Shown here: piece after piece, positions 29,540 through 39,918 of the stretch
Layout of the letters: every line of letters begins with the position of its first letter
Position numbering within the stretch: position 1 is the stretch's first letter
Origin: Sphaerulina vaccinii
Lineage: Eukaryota; Ascomycota; Dothideomycetes; Mycosphaerellales; Mycosphaerellaceae
Reading direction: 5' to 3'
DNA: 64,000 bases
Assembly (NCBI GenBank): GCA_022570795.1
Contig: JAKUDP010000004.1
Location: 1,302,001-1,366,000, forward strand
Position numbers and translations under genes: made by a program
The notes under the pieces: generated by a model
What the model was told of the DNA's origin: nothing
Database searches by the model: none
Seen by the model: only the letters and a program-made list of their open reading frames with translations

Positions 29540-30574
29540 ATCGAGTGATAATGGACTGGGCAGTGTGAATAGCTTGTGATACTGTCAATTTCTTCGCTGA
29601 TCAGAAGTGGCACACAGCACTCCTTATATGTGCTTCAGCCATGCAGAGTGCTGAGCAGAGCAGAGCATTGGTTTCAGCTCAGCCATCGCGCAGGTACTGT
29701 AACAGCAGTGTATGCTGCCGGAGTGAAGGTGACATGGTTTACTGCAATGCTCGGACGTCGCGATGTGGAAAGCTTCTGAGCAATCTCACAGGTAGACATT
29801 GGCCTGCAGCAGTCTCCAATGCCGTGGCGTGCAGCAGCCTCTCTGCTAGGCTCTACTGTGGCCCTCATTCCATAGCTGTGCTGGCGTCCTGGTGGTGTGA
29901 CTTCGTGTTCAGCTGTGCTTGGGGAGTAGTGGGAACCACTGTGAGGTTACAAGAAAGTCCTAGCAGATAGTGTCTCGCCTATGGTATGGATGCAAAGCGT
30001 GCCCAATCACAGGAGCTCAATTAGTATCAGGTCATGGCTTCCACATACTGGGCTGTGGCTGGCTGAGAAGTGGCTTGCATTCTGACCGCTCGAGGCTGTT
30101 CGCATGCAAGTCTAGCGCTGGCACGTTGCATCGTGGTATCGCAGCTCTCTTCTCACGTTCTCGATGATGGGCTAGAGCTGAGGTACAGTGCAAGCCACGA
30201 CGCGAGCTCTTAGGATATGTAAGCTTCGGCGGTCAACACGGCGGTGGCAGCATTAGGATTGTAGTCGAATGCTGTCTGCTAGAAGAGCATCACACGCCGG
30301 AAAGAAGATATGTGTTATTATCGATGTAGAAGTAGAAGAAGGAAAGGGCATGAAACCGACAGGAGGCTGGAGCGACTGGTCTTGGCGCTCATACTGTAAG
30401 CCACTTTCACGCAACTCACGTCGCGTCCACGTCTTCTCGTCATCAATACCACGATACAGCACACTGACTCACCGCACGCACTCAGCTCCAGCTAACAAAC
30501 CAGTTTTCACGGCCCTCTTCACGTACGCCACTACCAATCTACCGCTTTCCAAGCACAATTCTCTAACAGTCAAA
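29540..30574. other. Intergenic, divergent promoters
   Basis: Lies between the DyP start and the deaminase start. Apart from the DyP TATA element no feature was found; short ORFs lack coding character. Confidence 0.5.
29623..29629 (-). promoter_or_regulatory. TATA-like element of the DyP gene
   Basis: ATATAAG on the minus strand, about 85 bases upstream of the DyP ATG at 29539. Confidence 0.45.
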
Positions 30575-32252
30575 ATGAAGACCGATAACTACTTGTCTCT
30601 TTGCCTCGAGCAGGCCGCAAAGTCGCCTCTGCACTACCGCCATGGCGCTATCATTGTGCGCGGCGGCAAGGTCATCGGACAAGGTCACAATGACTATCGC
30701 CCAGGCTTTAATGGCGGGGCTTTGAAGAATGGTCGCATCGCCCACGGCGGCTACGATGGAGCTGCTGTGGCTGAGCTGAAGAAGAAGCTGAAGGGCAAGC
30801 AGAAATGTGATAAGCAGCAGCAGAATCAGCAGGACTCTGGCACCTTCGTTCCATTCGAGAGTACCAATTCGGGTGGTGGCCATTCGGTCAATCAGCCGCT
30901 CTCGATGCATTCGGAGATGATGGCCATCTACTCTGCTCTCAACGCCTCTTCGACGATGTCCTCTACGACCTTCTCGCGCGAAAAACCGTGCTTCAAACTA
31001 CCGTGTGCGGATAAACGTAAAGCTCGACTACGACGGGCAGTGCTCGAGGCTTACGTCAAGGCCGTCTGCCAGACCTCCGCCGGCACTGGCAAGCTGCAGG
31101 TTCAAGAGTGCGGTTTTGAAGCTTCCGCATCTCAATCAGGTGCAGCTGCAGAACAACTACAACAACAAGGAGGTCCAGTACGACGACAACGAGAACAAGT
31201 CCGCGCAGACCTTAGCAGGGTTGAGTCTGGCGTTTCACGAGGAATTAGATGGTCAGAAACATCATCAGAACCGGAAGAACGGGAAGAAGAAGAATGGGAA
31301 GAAGAACGAGTATCAGTACGAGGGTCAGTACGAGCCGTATGGACAGCAACAACAGGAATATGCACAGCGACAGCCATCTGTGTCTAAGTCGAAGCAGCAA
31401 TCCGTTGCACGATCTAACGCCTGTGATGTGATACGAGGATATGAATCTATGATTACGAATGACGATGCCCATGATACCACGACTATAGAGTCCAGCTCAT
31501 TGGAGTCGCATCGTAATGTCAAGCGAAAGAAGGACTACAAACGGGTAGGTATCAGCAAGAGCAGTGCCGCAAAGAGAGCTGTCACTAACGTGGCTCAGTC
31601 CGGTAAGATGAGGTCGAACAATAATGCCTTGAGAGAGAAGGAGCCACCTCAGCCTATGCTACTGCCCACTGGTCGAGCACACGATGGCGGCATCAAGGTC
31701 AACGATCGCAAGCAGCATCCTAGCCTGCGAGGAGCCGATCTCTACGTCGTCAGGATTGGCTGGTCTGGAACGGCACAGAACAAACCATCGAAGGCCACAG
31801 CTCTTTCGAAGATCCAGGCTCCTGTCGCTTCCAGTGCTGCCGCTGTAGGGGACCCGCTATCGTCTAGTATCGATTCTCTATCAAGCCTGTCGATCACAAG
31901 CAGCAGCTCCGGTGCAGGTTCTCTGCACGATGAGCTGATCAATCGGGAGCCATCTCCTTCTCCAGCAAATCAGCCTGCGCACGACTGCTCCTTCTTCGAC
32001 AAGGACAAGATCCATGCCTCACGTCCCTGCTATCGCTGCGTTGCCTTCATGAACCAGGTTGGCATTCGTCGTGTCTTCTGGACCAATGATGCCGGCGAGT
32101 GGGAAGGCGGCAAAGTCGCAGCTCTGATCGAAGCTATGGATACTGGCATGGAGGACGCTGCGAAGGGTGGACCGACTGGTAATGGTGTCTTTGTCACGAA
32201 GCATGAGGTGCTCATGTTGAGGAGGATGATGGGCGTTAAGGCAAGTATGTGA
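30575..32252 (+). CDS. Cytidine/deoxycytidylate deaminase-fold protein with long central insert; frame change unresolved
   Basis: The ATG at 30575 (context CAAAATG) opens MKTDNYLSLCLEQAAKSPLH, then GAIIVRGGKVIGQGHND and the zinc motif SMHSEMMAIYSAL (H112, E114). The second zinc motif, RPCYRCVAFMNQVGI, appears near 32026 in another frame, followed by RRVFWTND. Between them lie about 300 residues of Lys/Asn/Gln/Ser-rich sequence. Joining the frames needs an intron or a frameshift near 31000-31100; a 97-nt intron at 31003-31099 (GTGTGC...CTGCAG) gives an open protein, but its donor is weak. Family members deaminate nucleosides, nucleotides or tRNA adenosine; the substrate is not predictable here. 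Confidence 0.6.
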
Positions 32253-33058
32253 ACAACATTTGGTATAGCTGAAGGTAAGTAGAGTCTATCCATTCCCATT
32301 CTTGCTTTTGTTTCGCTCTACCTTGATAGTGATGCTTCTTGAGACGTGGTCGTCGTACCAGGACTATAAGGTACCACATGGAACAGGAGGTAGCTGGAGT
32401 AGACTTTGGAGAACAGGCGCTAAGAACGACATAAGCTAGCGTGCCAGAATCCTCAGCCAGCATTACGACACCATTCACGAGTCATACTCCTTACACCGCA
32501 TCGACTGAGTCATCATGCCGGCATATTGATCTCTGTCTCGTTTCGGTATGCTGGGTCCTGCACTGTTCTGGTACCTGTTCAGCACAGTCAGCTGCGACAT
32601 GCTGGAGAGATGGAGCAGTCGTGGAGGAAGAGCACAGCTCCGTTCTAGTGTATACAGTCATCGTATGCGTCCAGCGAGATTGTGTCTGAGACTACCATTT
32701 CCACACAATCTGAACTGTCTGCGCTGCGTTGCGCTTGGTATACTGGACATGCCGGAGACGGCATTGCGAATGGGAAGGAGTGTAACAAGGACAAAGGGGA
32801 AAGAAAGTTGATGCAGTTCCTGTGTCTTCTTACGAGGGCTAAGTACAAGTGCCTCAGAACCTACTTATGGGCATTTCCTCGCGAACAAAAAGCTCAAAAA
32901 CGATGGAGACCTGGCATCACGCAAAGATGAATCGTGTGGTGTACTCAACTTCTCGTGGCCTCTCTGCTGCGCCGAGTGCTCGAGCGATCCTCATCGAATG
33001 TCGACTGGGTGGTATGGCAGTCGAAGAAGTCGTGAGAAAGAGTCGGATTTAGAGATGT
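32253..33058. other. Intergenic, convergent 3' ends
   Basis: Between the deaminase stop and the stop of the minus-strand Zn2Cys6 protein. No recognisable gene, RNA or repeat. Confidence 0.5.
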
Positions 33059-34000
33059 TCAAGCACCCTCATCGTCGACGTGGTCGAGCCACTGCTGCAT
33101 CCGCATGATGCCTGGACGTACACGCAATGGTTGTATCTGCTCAATCCGCGGACCTCCGAATGGCAGAGCTTGATCGGACGACGAAGCCACTGGAGCCGGG
33201 ACAGCGCGCTGAGCAAGCAGATGAATGAGACGTCGCGCACCATCGTGGTTGCTCTGAGCAGCCCAGCCGTACAGCGCGTCGAGACCGAGGGGTGCTCCTG
33301 GAAGGCGAATAGCGTTACTATGAGTGGCCTCGGTGTTTCCGACTTCAGGAGAACTTCCTTTCTCTGCGCTCGCTTCTGGCAATGATCTCTTTGTTACGGC
33401 AATCGAGTCATCTCCACCAGTTTCAATGCTGGAGTAATCTCTCTCCTTGCTTGACGAAGCAGGAACAGTAAGAGGCAGGTGTCGCAAAGGACTAGCGCCA
33501 CGTCGAGCTCGTGCATTGAAGATGGTGACTGGTGGTACAGACTCATCATCCGACTCCTCGCCATCAGCCTCGGACTCGGACTTGATGGCATCTTTGTTGT
33601 ACTTGGCCGCTGCACGAGTGGCGCGAGTTGGGCGGCGCGAAGGACCGGCACCTGCTGGGTTTGGCGCAGCACTGGGCATCGGCACTTCGAAGTCATCATC
33701 ATTGTCGCTGTCGTGCTTGCGCTTCGAGATCTTCTTGCTACGTCGAGGCTTGTTGGTAGCGCGGCCTTCGCCCTTGTTGTTGTTCGACTTAGAGGTCATG
33801 CCTGGGTACCAGCGAGGATCATCTTTGTGGGCGCACGTGCACTCTCCTTCGGCATTCCGCTCCTTGCATTGATTGCAAGGGAAGCCGGTTTGGTGTGTGG
33901 TGTTACTGCATTTGACCGCTCGCTTCGCGCAGAGCCAGCAAGCTGGATGCGCCTTTGAGTTGGCGATGTCGGTCGGCGCACGCAGGAGCTGAGACGCCAT
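33059..34000 (-). CDS. Short Zn2Cys6-type protein, paralog 1
   Basis: 313 aa from the ATG at 34000 (MASQLLRAPTDIANSKAHP). Cysteines C21, C24, C31, C42, C45 and C54 give C-x2-C-x6-C-x10-C-x2-C-x8-C, within the Zn2Cys6 binuclear cluster range, with a further C56. Right after it comes DPRWYPG, shared with the paralog at 35335-35994. The middle is basic (nuclear-localisation-like KPRRSKKISKRKHD) then acidic (SESEADGEESDDES). No fungal_trans domain follows, and the protein is far shorter than classical regulators. Likely a nuclear DNA-binding protein; targets unknown. Confidence 0.65.
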   Translation of the reverse strand: MASQLLRAPTDIANSKAHPACWLCAKRAVKCSNTTHQTGFPCNQCKERNAEGECTCAHKDDPRWYPGMTSKSNNNKGEGRATNKPRRSKKISKRKHDSDNDDDFEVPMPSAAPNPAGAGPSRRPTRATRAAAKYNKDAIKSESEADGEESDDESVPPVTIFNARARRGASPLRHLPLTVPASSSKERDYSSIETGGDDSIAVTKRSLPEASAEKGSSPEVGNTEATHSNAIRLPGAPLGLDALYGWAAQSNHDGARRLIHLLAQRAVPAPVASSSDQALPFGGPRIEQIQPLRVRPGIMRMQQWLDHVDDEGA

Positions 34001-35334
34001 GATGATAAGTCTTCTCCGCACGCCGTGCGGTAGTCAGTTTGCGGCGTCTTTGCGATTCGAGGTGCGTAGCAGTTGAGTCCTGAGATGAGTTAGCATGACA
34101 GAAATGAGTGAGCTGTGCATACACCGCGGACGGCTTACGATTGTCCGGTGGAGATGTGCGATGTTCTCCAAGGAGGCAACGGCGGTCAAGTTGACGTCTT
34201 TCTGTTCTCCGAGGTGCGCAGTCGGAGACACAGCGATGGAGATCTGGTCGCACTCGGCATGCAATTAATCGGGAGAGAACCACACACGGACGACTTACGA
34301 GAGCTTATGAACTTTTGCGATGTTGTGTACGAGTGTGTATGTGCTTGCGCAAAGGTTGTCTAGAAGGAAATTGAACTGCACAAGTGGCGAACAAGTTCGC
34401 AAATCGTGTTATTGTCGAGCTAGTAACTTACGCCTGCACATATGGCTTGGCGTTGCGCAGATGAACAACGTCACTTTCGCGCGAGAACTGGCGCCCACAG
34501 AAGACATTTTCCCTGCACTTGAGTATCATATGATGGCGAAGACCACGGGCAACAAGCTCCAGCATCTTTGCGCCGACGGAGCGCAGCTGCTCGACGCCGA
34601 TCGAGGCAAGGCGTAGAGCGGCTGGGTTTGAGACCCTGCAGGCACGACGAACAATCCGCACCTGATAAGTCTTGCTATCTTACTCCAATGGCAAAGCCAT
34701 CGTTCGTCCTATAGGCTCGTGGTTCTGAGTATGATATAGAGTGCGGTGTACGACATGGAGATGTGCTATGTAAGCGACAGCAGGAGGAATTGAGGACTTT
34801 AACACATTTCCATTGTTTGCCGTAACCAGGACATAGAACAAAGACGCGCATAGCCATTGAATTGTGACCTGGGCGTAGGCCTGCTTGATGTGCTCGCCTC
34901 TGTGCCTACTGCTCTCAACATCGAGGCGACATCACGTAATTGGATCAGGTCTACTCTACGTGGCATGGTGAGTGGGCATTGCGAAGAAGCAGACTTCTTA
35001 GGACGGGCATGTTCAGGATGTGCACATCACAGGAGATACATGAAAGCAGGTCTCAGGTATGTCATCCCATGTGCATTCGAGCAGGTAGTTCATTCTATGT
35101 ACTGCATCTCATGGCCATCTCGGCTCATTCCTCTCCTATGCAATGATCTCCGATGTCTCGTCTGCGAATCGTTCTCGTTCTGGGTGTATCGATGGTGGTT
35201 CAGTCGTTCTTGCTCAAGCAGAGACTCTGACCTACGATCTTGATGAGGAGAAATAGCTCCCATCGCGTTCGTTGGATCAGATCGTGCTTTTGGGCGTGAT
35301 GATGATATTGTTGTAGTCGTGAGATATGCTGAAT
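34001..35334. other. Intergenic region between Zn2Cys6 paralogs
   Basis: Promoter of paralog 1 and 3' flank of paralog 2. Two GTAAG-type donors on the minus strand upstream of 34000 hint at 5'-UTR introns. No gene recognised. Confidence 0.4.
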
Positions 35335-35994
35335 TCACTCATCCATGAATCCCGGTTCAAAGCCCCAATGATAACCGCCGATCCAGGTGCCGGAAGTCTC
35401 TTCTGTAGTTGTGTCTGGCATATCGACGTCTGGAGTGTCATCGTTGGTGTCTGGAGAGCCTCCCTCATCATCACCTTCAGCGCCACTATCTCCGCCAAGC
35501 GCCTCAACCTCATCCTCGCTCTCCATCACACTGTCATCGCCCGCTTCTGAGTCGTCTCCCGCCAGCTTAGCGTAGTCGATCTTCTTCAGACCAGAGCGCG
35601 CGGAGCGACGAACAGGACCGGCGGTGCTCGATTGAGGAGCGAAGTCACTATCGCTGTTTTCATCTCCGCTATCCTCCTTTCCACCCTTCGTCTGCTTATT
35701 GATATGCTTGCTGACTACGTTCTTGTAACGTTGACCCGCAGATGGGTTGCTGCGAGTGTTTCGGGTGCTGCCAGATTGTCCAGGAACCCAGTTAGGATGC
35801 TTTTGATGAGGAATGCAGGTGACGGCAATGCCGTTCTTGACACAATCAGTGCAAGGGTATGTGCCACTCATTGTCGTTGCGCTGCATTTGACTCGGCGCC
35901 TGGTGCAGGTGTGGCAAGCTGGAAACTGCTTTGAGAGCGCGACATTGTGGTTTCGGCGAGTGTGGACCTTCTTGGAGGCGGTCTTGCGAGCCAT
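35335..35994 (-). CDS. Short Zn2Cys6-type protein, paralog 2
   Basis: 219 aa from the ATG at 35994 (MARKTASKKVHTRRNHN). C27, C30, C37, C48, C51 and C60 repeat the C-x2-C-x6-C-x10-C-x2-C-x8-C spacing of paralog 1, followed by HPNWVPG where paralog 1 has DPRWYPG. KCSATTMSGTYPC against KCSNTTHQTGFPC shows close kinship in the cluster loop, while the rest has diverged. The basic N-terminus and very acidic C-terminal half (GDDSEAGDDSVMESEDEVE) resemble a DNA-binding plus activation layout. No fungal_trans domain. Function unknown. Confidence 0.65.
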   Translation of the reverse strand: MARKTASKKVHTRRNHNVALSKQFPACHTCTRRRVKCSATTMSGTYPCTDCVKNGIAVTCIPHQKHPNWVPGQSGSTRNTRSNPSAGQRYKNVVSKHINKQTKGGKEDSGDENSDSDFAPQSSTAGPVRRSARSGLKKIDYAKLAGDDSEAGDDSVMESEDEVEALGGDSGAEGDDEGGSPDTNDDTPDVDMPDTTTEETSGTWIGGYHWGFEPGFMDE

Positions 35995-36812
35995 CTTCGA
36001 TGCTTTTGAAGATGATGGAAGCTTCAAGGAGTGTTAGCGAGCTGTCATAGGTATGAGGAGTTTGGCAATGTTGGGACTTACGAATGGCTTGCGGGCTAGC
36101 AAAGCAGAACGTGGTGCGCACTCGGAGGAGCTCAAGTTGTGAAGACACTGGAAACAGTCAGTCGCTGAAGGCATATGCGATCGTTGCAGCATACTCACAA
36201 TCGCTGTGTGATGCGCCTGACTCAAATGCAAGTACGGACAGAGATCGTCTGTCGGCAATGTGCACTATCAGAGTGCGTTCTCGTCGTCGCCGCCAACAGC
36301 TATGAAGCAGCACCAACTGCCTTTCGCGCTAAACACGGGCATGCCGTCGAAGCCGCCAATCACTCGTTCGAAACATGTCCCAGGAGAAAGTCGCTTACAT
36401 CAGGCAGCAAGTGAAAGTGAAGCGAAGTGCATTCTTGCTTCTCCGCCAGCGGTGTCCTCCACCATGGAGCCAGCAACACGTCCATAATGCGCGTAGATGG
36501 GCTCGATTCGTTGAGGGCGACATCGTGTACAGCGCGTCGAGCGGCCGTGGCGCAGCATTACAGCGCAAGAGCTGAGATGTTTCTCCCGGCATGAGTTCGC
36601 ATCGGTGTGGCATTACAGGAGAGGTCTTCGTATTGTGGTGTTCCGCTCGTGGATGAGGCGGGCCTATAACATCGTGTTCAAGAGTATAGTAACAATAACA
36701 TGGAGAAGTGGAATTGCCAGCAAGAGAAGACGAACATCAAAAGTAGTAGATGCTCATTATTTGCCATAACAAAGACAGTCTCTCACTTCAACAGAGCAAA
36801 AGCCCGCACCTA
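35995..36812. other. Intergenic
   Basis: Upstream region of paralog 2 and 3' flank of the small membrane protein. Nothing recognisable. Confidence 0.45.
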
Positions 36813-37043
36813 TCACCTACGCGACAAAGCCAACCCGAACAGCCACACGAAGATCAGCGCCAGGACCAAAGTCTGACAGCCATATTCCACAGCAGCGGCG
36901 GCGCTATGCACGTCTGGACCCTCTCCTCCAGTAATCGTGAATTGTCGCTCAGTGAGATTGGGCTGGCTGGTAGCGTAGACGGTCTGAATGGAGAGGCTTG
37001 GGATGGTGACTGTCATGGTCGTGGTGCTGATTGAGTTCGTCAT
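36813..37043 (-). CDS. Small protein with C-terminal membrane anchor
   Basis: 76 aa from the ATG at 37043 (MTNSISTTTMTVTIPSLSI). The Thr/Ser-rich N-terminal half contains an N-x-T sequon (PNLTERQ). The last 22 residues (CQTLVLALIFVWLFGLAL then SRR) are a single hydrophobic segment with a basic tail. This fits a tail-anchored protein or a small type-I-like wall/membrane protein lacking a signal peptide. A well-placed TATA box at 37099-37106 supports expression. No family recognised. Confidence 0.5.
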   Translation of the reverse strand: MTNSISTTTMTVTIPSLSIQTVYATSQPNLTERQFTITGGEGPDVHSAAAAVEYGCQTLVLALIFVWLFGLALSRR

Positions 37044-37098
37044 GATTGCTTGAGTGCTCAGGTTTGGAGTATGACCGTTGAGGTTGGATCGTCGGTCG

Positions 37099-37106
37099 CT
37101 TATATA
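37099..37106 (-). promoter_or_regulatory. TATA box of the 76-aa protein gene
   Basis: TATATAAG on the minus strand, about 56 bases before the ATG at 37043. Confidence 0.5.
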
Positions 37107-37143
37107 TGTCGTCCGTCGGCCGCGCGATGTCGTGAAGGAGTTG

Positions 37144-37743
37144 TCACCAGTGAAGCCCGCGACCTGACATCTGGAGAGTTCGCCTCAAGAAGAGATATAC
37201 CATGATGATTGCAAGAAACATCATGAGCGAAAGAGTGCCGGCGACTGTATCGGCAACGTCTCTGACTATTGTAGTATTCAGTGGTTCAGCCTGCACACCC
37301 GGAAACAGCCGTCCGGGCAAACCTGCACCGAACAGGAAGAGACCCGCGAGTCGCCAGTCAATGCTCAGAGCAAATGCAGCTGCCAGCAGTGCCATAAGGC
37401 GGTCGTTGAGAGAGATTCTCGATAGGCCAGAGCAGCTGTCGGCGTATGTGATACAATGTCCACATGGATATTGTTCGATGCAAACAGGCTTGCACCTGGG
37501 ATTCATGGGCGGTGTGGTGCCATACAGAGTGTCTTTGAGGATTGGTCGCTGGATCGAGATGGGCCGCGGAGTCAACGTCACGATCTGGGTGGACGTGGAC
37601 GTGACAGTAGTTATCCCTGACGTAGACAGACCTGGTGTCGTGGGAGACGGAGAGGGCCACAGACTCCTAGGCTTGATTGGACGTGCGCATGCGATGATCG
37701 CGAAGCTGGCCGCGATGCATATTGTGGCGACAGAGAGCTTCAT
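37144..37743 (-). CDS. Signal-peptide protein with C-terminal membrane segments
   Basis: 199 aa, intronless, ATG at 37743. MKLSVATICIAASFAIIACA is a clear signal peptide. A Pro/Ser/Thr-rich stretch follows (PSPSPTTPGLSTSGITTVT), then a small Cys group (NPRCKPVCIEQYPCGHCIT and DSC). The C-terminal half has two hydrophobic segments, LMALLAAAFALSIDWRLAGL and TLSLMMFLAIIMVYLFL, and ends in a basic tail. Probably a surface protein held in the membrane. The Cys pattern is not one I recognise. It lies next to another small Thr-rich membrane protein on the same strand. Confidence 0.6.
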   Translation of the reverse strand: MKLSVATICIAASFAIIACARPIKPRSLWPSPSPTTPGLSTSGITTVTSTSTQIVTLTPRPISIQRPILKDTLYGTTPPMNPRCKPVCIEQYPCGHCITYADSCSGLSRISLNDRLMALLAAAFALSIDWRLAGLFLFGAGLPGRLFPGVQAEPLNTTIVRDVADTVAGTLSLMMFLAIIMVYLFLRRTLQMSGRGLHW

Positions 37744-38431
37744 AGTGGCAATGTAGCGTCGTCTGGCGTCGAAGTGCAGGGGCGCTGATCAACGAGAGTG
37801 GCGAGTGGTAGGGGCTGGTGGCGATGAACCTGTTCGATGCAGTCTTTGCGGCAATCTGCGCTGCTGAAATAGCTGCAGCATTGCCGTCCATAGTGAAGGG
37901 ATGCAGCGGCTCGAAGCAAGCAGCATGGCTTCAAGACGGATTCTGCCAACAGTGGCTCGTACAATGGTGAAGGCTATGCTCAATAGCACTGCTGCTAGCA
38001 TGGGTGAACAGTGCAAGGCACTGGAATACTGCCAGCCTGCACCGCCATGGTCTGCTTGCTTCACACCAGACTAAGCCAGGGTAGTACACTGTGCCGTCCC
38101 ACGATATCAATCTGCACAGTACGTTAGCGGTGTGCCCCAAGGTGGAACGCGTAGATTGTATAGTGTGCAGGTATTCTTCTCATCAGTCTTGGAAACCGTT
38201 ATCAACAACGAGCGAGGCTCTCTGCCCCGTCTTGAAACATATTTGGAGTGTGGATTTATCATCATGAAGATGGTGGAGGGGAAGGAGGAAGAGTGAGTAC
38301 TGACCTATGCAGCATCACCAATGTGCGTGTGCGTCCAGTGTAAGATCGTTTCCATGTTCGTGGATCCGTGCAGATTCTGACCCGCAACCACGGACTCGAA
38401 TCGTGTGAGACAAGCAGAACTCATCCACTGA
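37744..38431. other. Intergenic
   Basis: Promoter of the signal-peptide gene and 3' flank of the OMS1-like gene. A weak tRNA-like hairpin near 38377-38440 was examined and rejected. Confidence 0.45.
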
Positions 38432-39640
38432 TCAGGTCAGACCAAGCCAGCTACGCCAGCCGCCTTGCGATGGTTGTGCTTCCGGCTGATCTGTCGATAC
38501 TGTTGCTGACACCGGCGCAGCTGCTGCTTGAGGGGTGCTCGCGCTCACAACTTTCGGCTTCAACTCGAACATCCAAGTCGTTCCCAGATGCTTTCTCCTC
38601 TCTCGTGAGACTTCAAGACCAGTCTTGTCAGCAACTTCCTGCACGATTTCACCAATGTCGCGATTGTACCAGCATCCATGTACTTCAGCATGCTTCTCAG
38701 CAGAGTTGTCCAGCACTTTATTCAGCCATGGCTGATAGCTCCTCCCGTGCTCGAGCAGTAGGATGCGAGCATCTGGGTTGGAAGTGTCCAGATATCTAAC
38801 CATGTTCTCGAGCAACTCTTTCGGCTTGTCTGTACTGCAAAGTCCCATAGTCTGGATGATCGTATCGTACTTCTTCGGCGGATCTGAAGGCGCAAGTGGC
38901 ATCTCGCCCAATGCAGAGATAGGCGCAAAGCGTAACGTTAGGTCGGGCTTGATGACCTTGCTGCTGCTGCTGAACCAGCCAGGCTTCTTGTACTCCGAGT
39001 ACAGCGCCTGCCATTTCTGCTTGCAGACCTCGATCATCGGCGGACTGAGATCGACCAGAGTCAGACTGTCAACTTTGCCACCCTGCATGACATCGTAATA
39101 TCCCAGGTTACGACCTGTACCACAGCTGACCTCCAGCACATGCCCGCTGCATCGCGAAGCCAGCTGTCCACGAATCTTGTTGACGCCCATCAACCATTCC
39201 GACATGCCCACCTCGCTGTCGAAATTGTCGGCCGTCTCATCGTAGCGTGCCGCCACATCCTTCTGCTCGGTAATGTCTGCGATATGTGGGTTCGAGCAGG
39301 TCTTGTTGGCTGCCACGAAGAGCTCGCCCGAGTAGTAGGCGATACCACCCAGAAGAAGAGCAGCTCCAACTGTTCCCGGAGGCAGATTCTTGAAGTTCAG
39401 CGGTTTCTTCTTGGTATCTTCCTTCACCCACGGGGCTGTCCCAGACGGTGTAGATGGCCTCGCTGACTCCTGCCTGACGCGTTGTTGAACGACTCCAGAT
39501 TTGACGTCTCGCGTCTTCAGAGCTGGTTGCTGGTTGGACGCGTGTCGGACATGATGTGGTGTGCAGGTGCAGGACTTCACGCCCTGCAAGGTGAACACCG
39601 TACTGCCGACTACATGTCGTGCTCCTCCCACTCGCTGCAT
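38432..39640 (-). CDS. OMS1: Mitochondrial methyltransferase, OMS1-like
   Basis: SAM-dependent class I methyltransferase of the Oms1 family, whose yeast member suppresses oxa1 defects in the inner membrane. The ATG at 39640 was chosen (402 aa): MQRVGGARHVVGSTVFTLQG is a basic, acid-free presequence. An in-frame ATG at 39838 would add 66 residues without such character. One TM segment (PPGTVGAALLLGGIAYYSG) precedes the catalytic domain. SAM motif I is VLEVSCGTGRNLGYY, with later LTLVDLSPPMIEVCKQK and YDTIIQTMGLCS. A conserved LLLEHGRSYQPWLNKVLD precedes the C-terminus. Substrate unknown in the family. Divergent from the flavoenzyme gene. Confidence 0.8.
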   Translation of the reverse strand: MQRVGGARHVVGSTVFTLQGVKSCTCTPHHVRHASNQQPALKTRDVKSGVVQQRVRQESARPSTPSGTAPWVKEDTKKKPLNFKNLPPGTVGAALLLGGIAYYSGELFVAANKTCSNPHIADITEQKDVAARYDETADNFDSEVGMSEWLMGVNKIRGQLASRCSGHVLEVSCGTGRNLGYYDVMQGGKVDSLTLVDLSPPMIEVCKQKWQALYSEYKKPGWFSSSSKVIKPDLTLRFAPISALGEMPLAPSDPPKKYDTIIQTMGLCSTDKPKELLENMVRYLDTSNPDARILLLEHGRSYQPWLNKVLDNSAEKHAEVHGCWYNRDIGEIVQEVADKTGLEVSRERRKHLGTTWMFELKPKVVSASTPQAAAAPVSATVSTDQPEAQPSQGGWRSWLGLT

Positions 39641-39918
39641 CAGTCCAATCACGATGAAAATGCTGATGATAACAGACCCTGTTGTAGCAGATGGAAGAGC
39701 CGGATCTTTTTGCTTGAAAGTCTTGGTATGACCCGGCATTGAAGGCCGATCCTCGGAGAAGATTTCTTGTCTCAGAGTCCACTTCACGCCATCAATATAA
39801 TGCCGTCTATTTGCGCTCTTCTTGCTGTTTCTTGTCATTCTTAGGTCTTCTTCTTCTTCTTATCCTCTTCTTCTCATTTCTTGTACATATAGCATACAGC
39901 GTCGGCGTTTCTACAGCC

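Noticed and set aside
34857..35243. 128-codon plus-strand frame
   Set aside because: No ATG at its start, no family pattern, no splice context.
38377..38440. tRNA-like structure on the minus strand: CTGACC pairing with GGGTCAG and a TTCGAGTCC loop between
   Set aside because: The T-like stem does not abut the outer stem, no D or anticodon arm can be drawn, and it overlaps the end of the OMS1-like gene.
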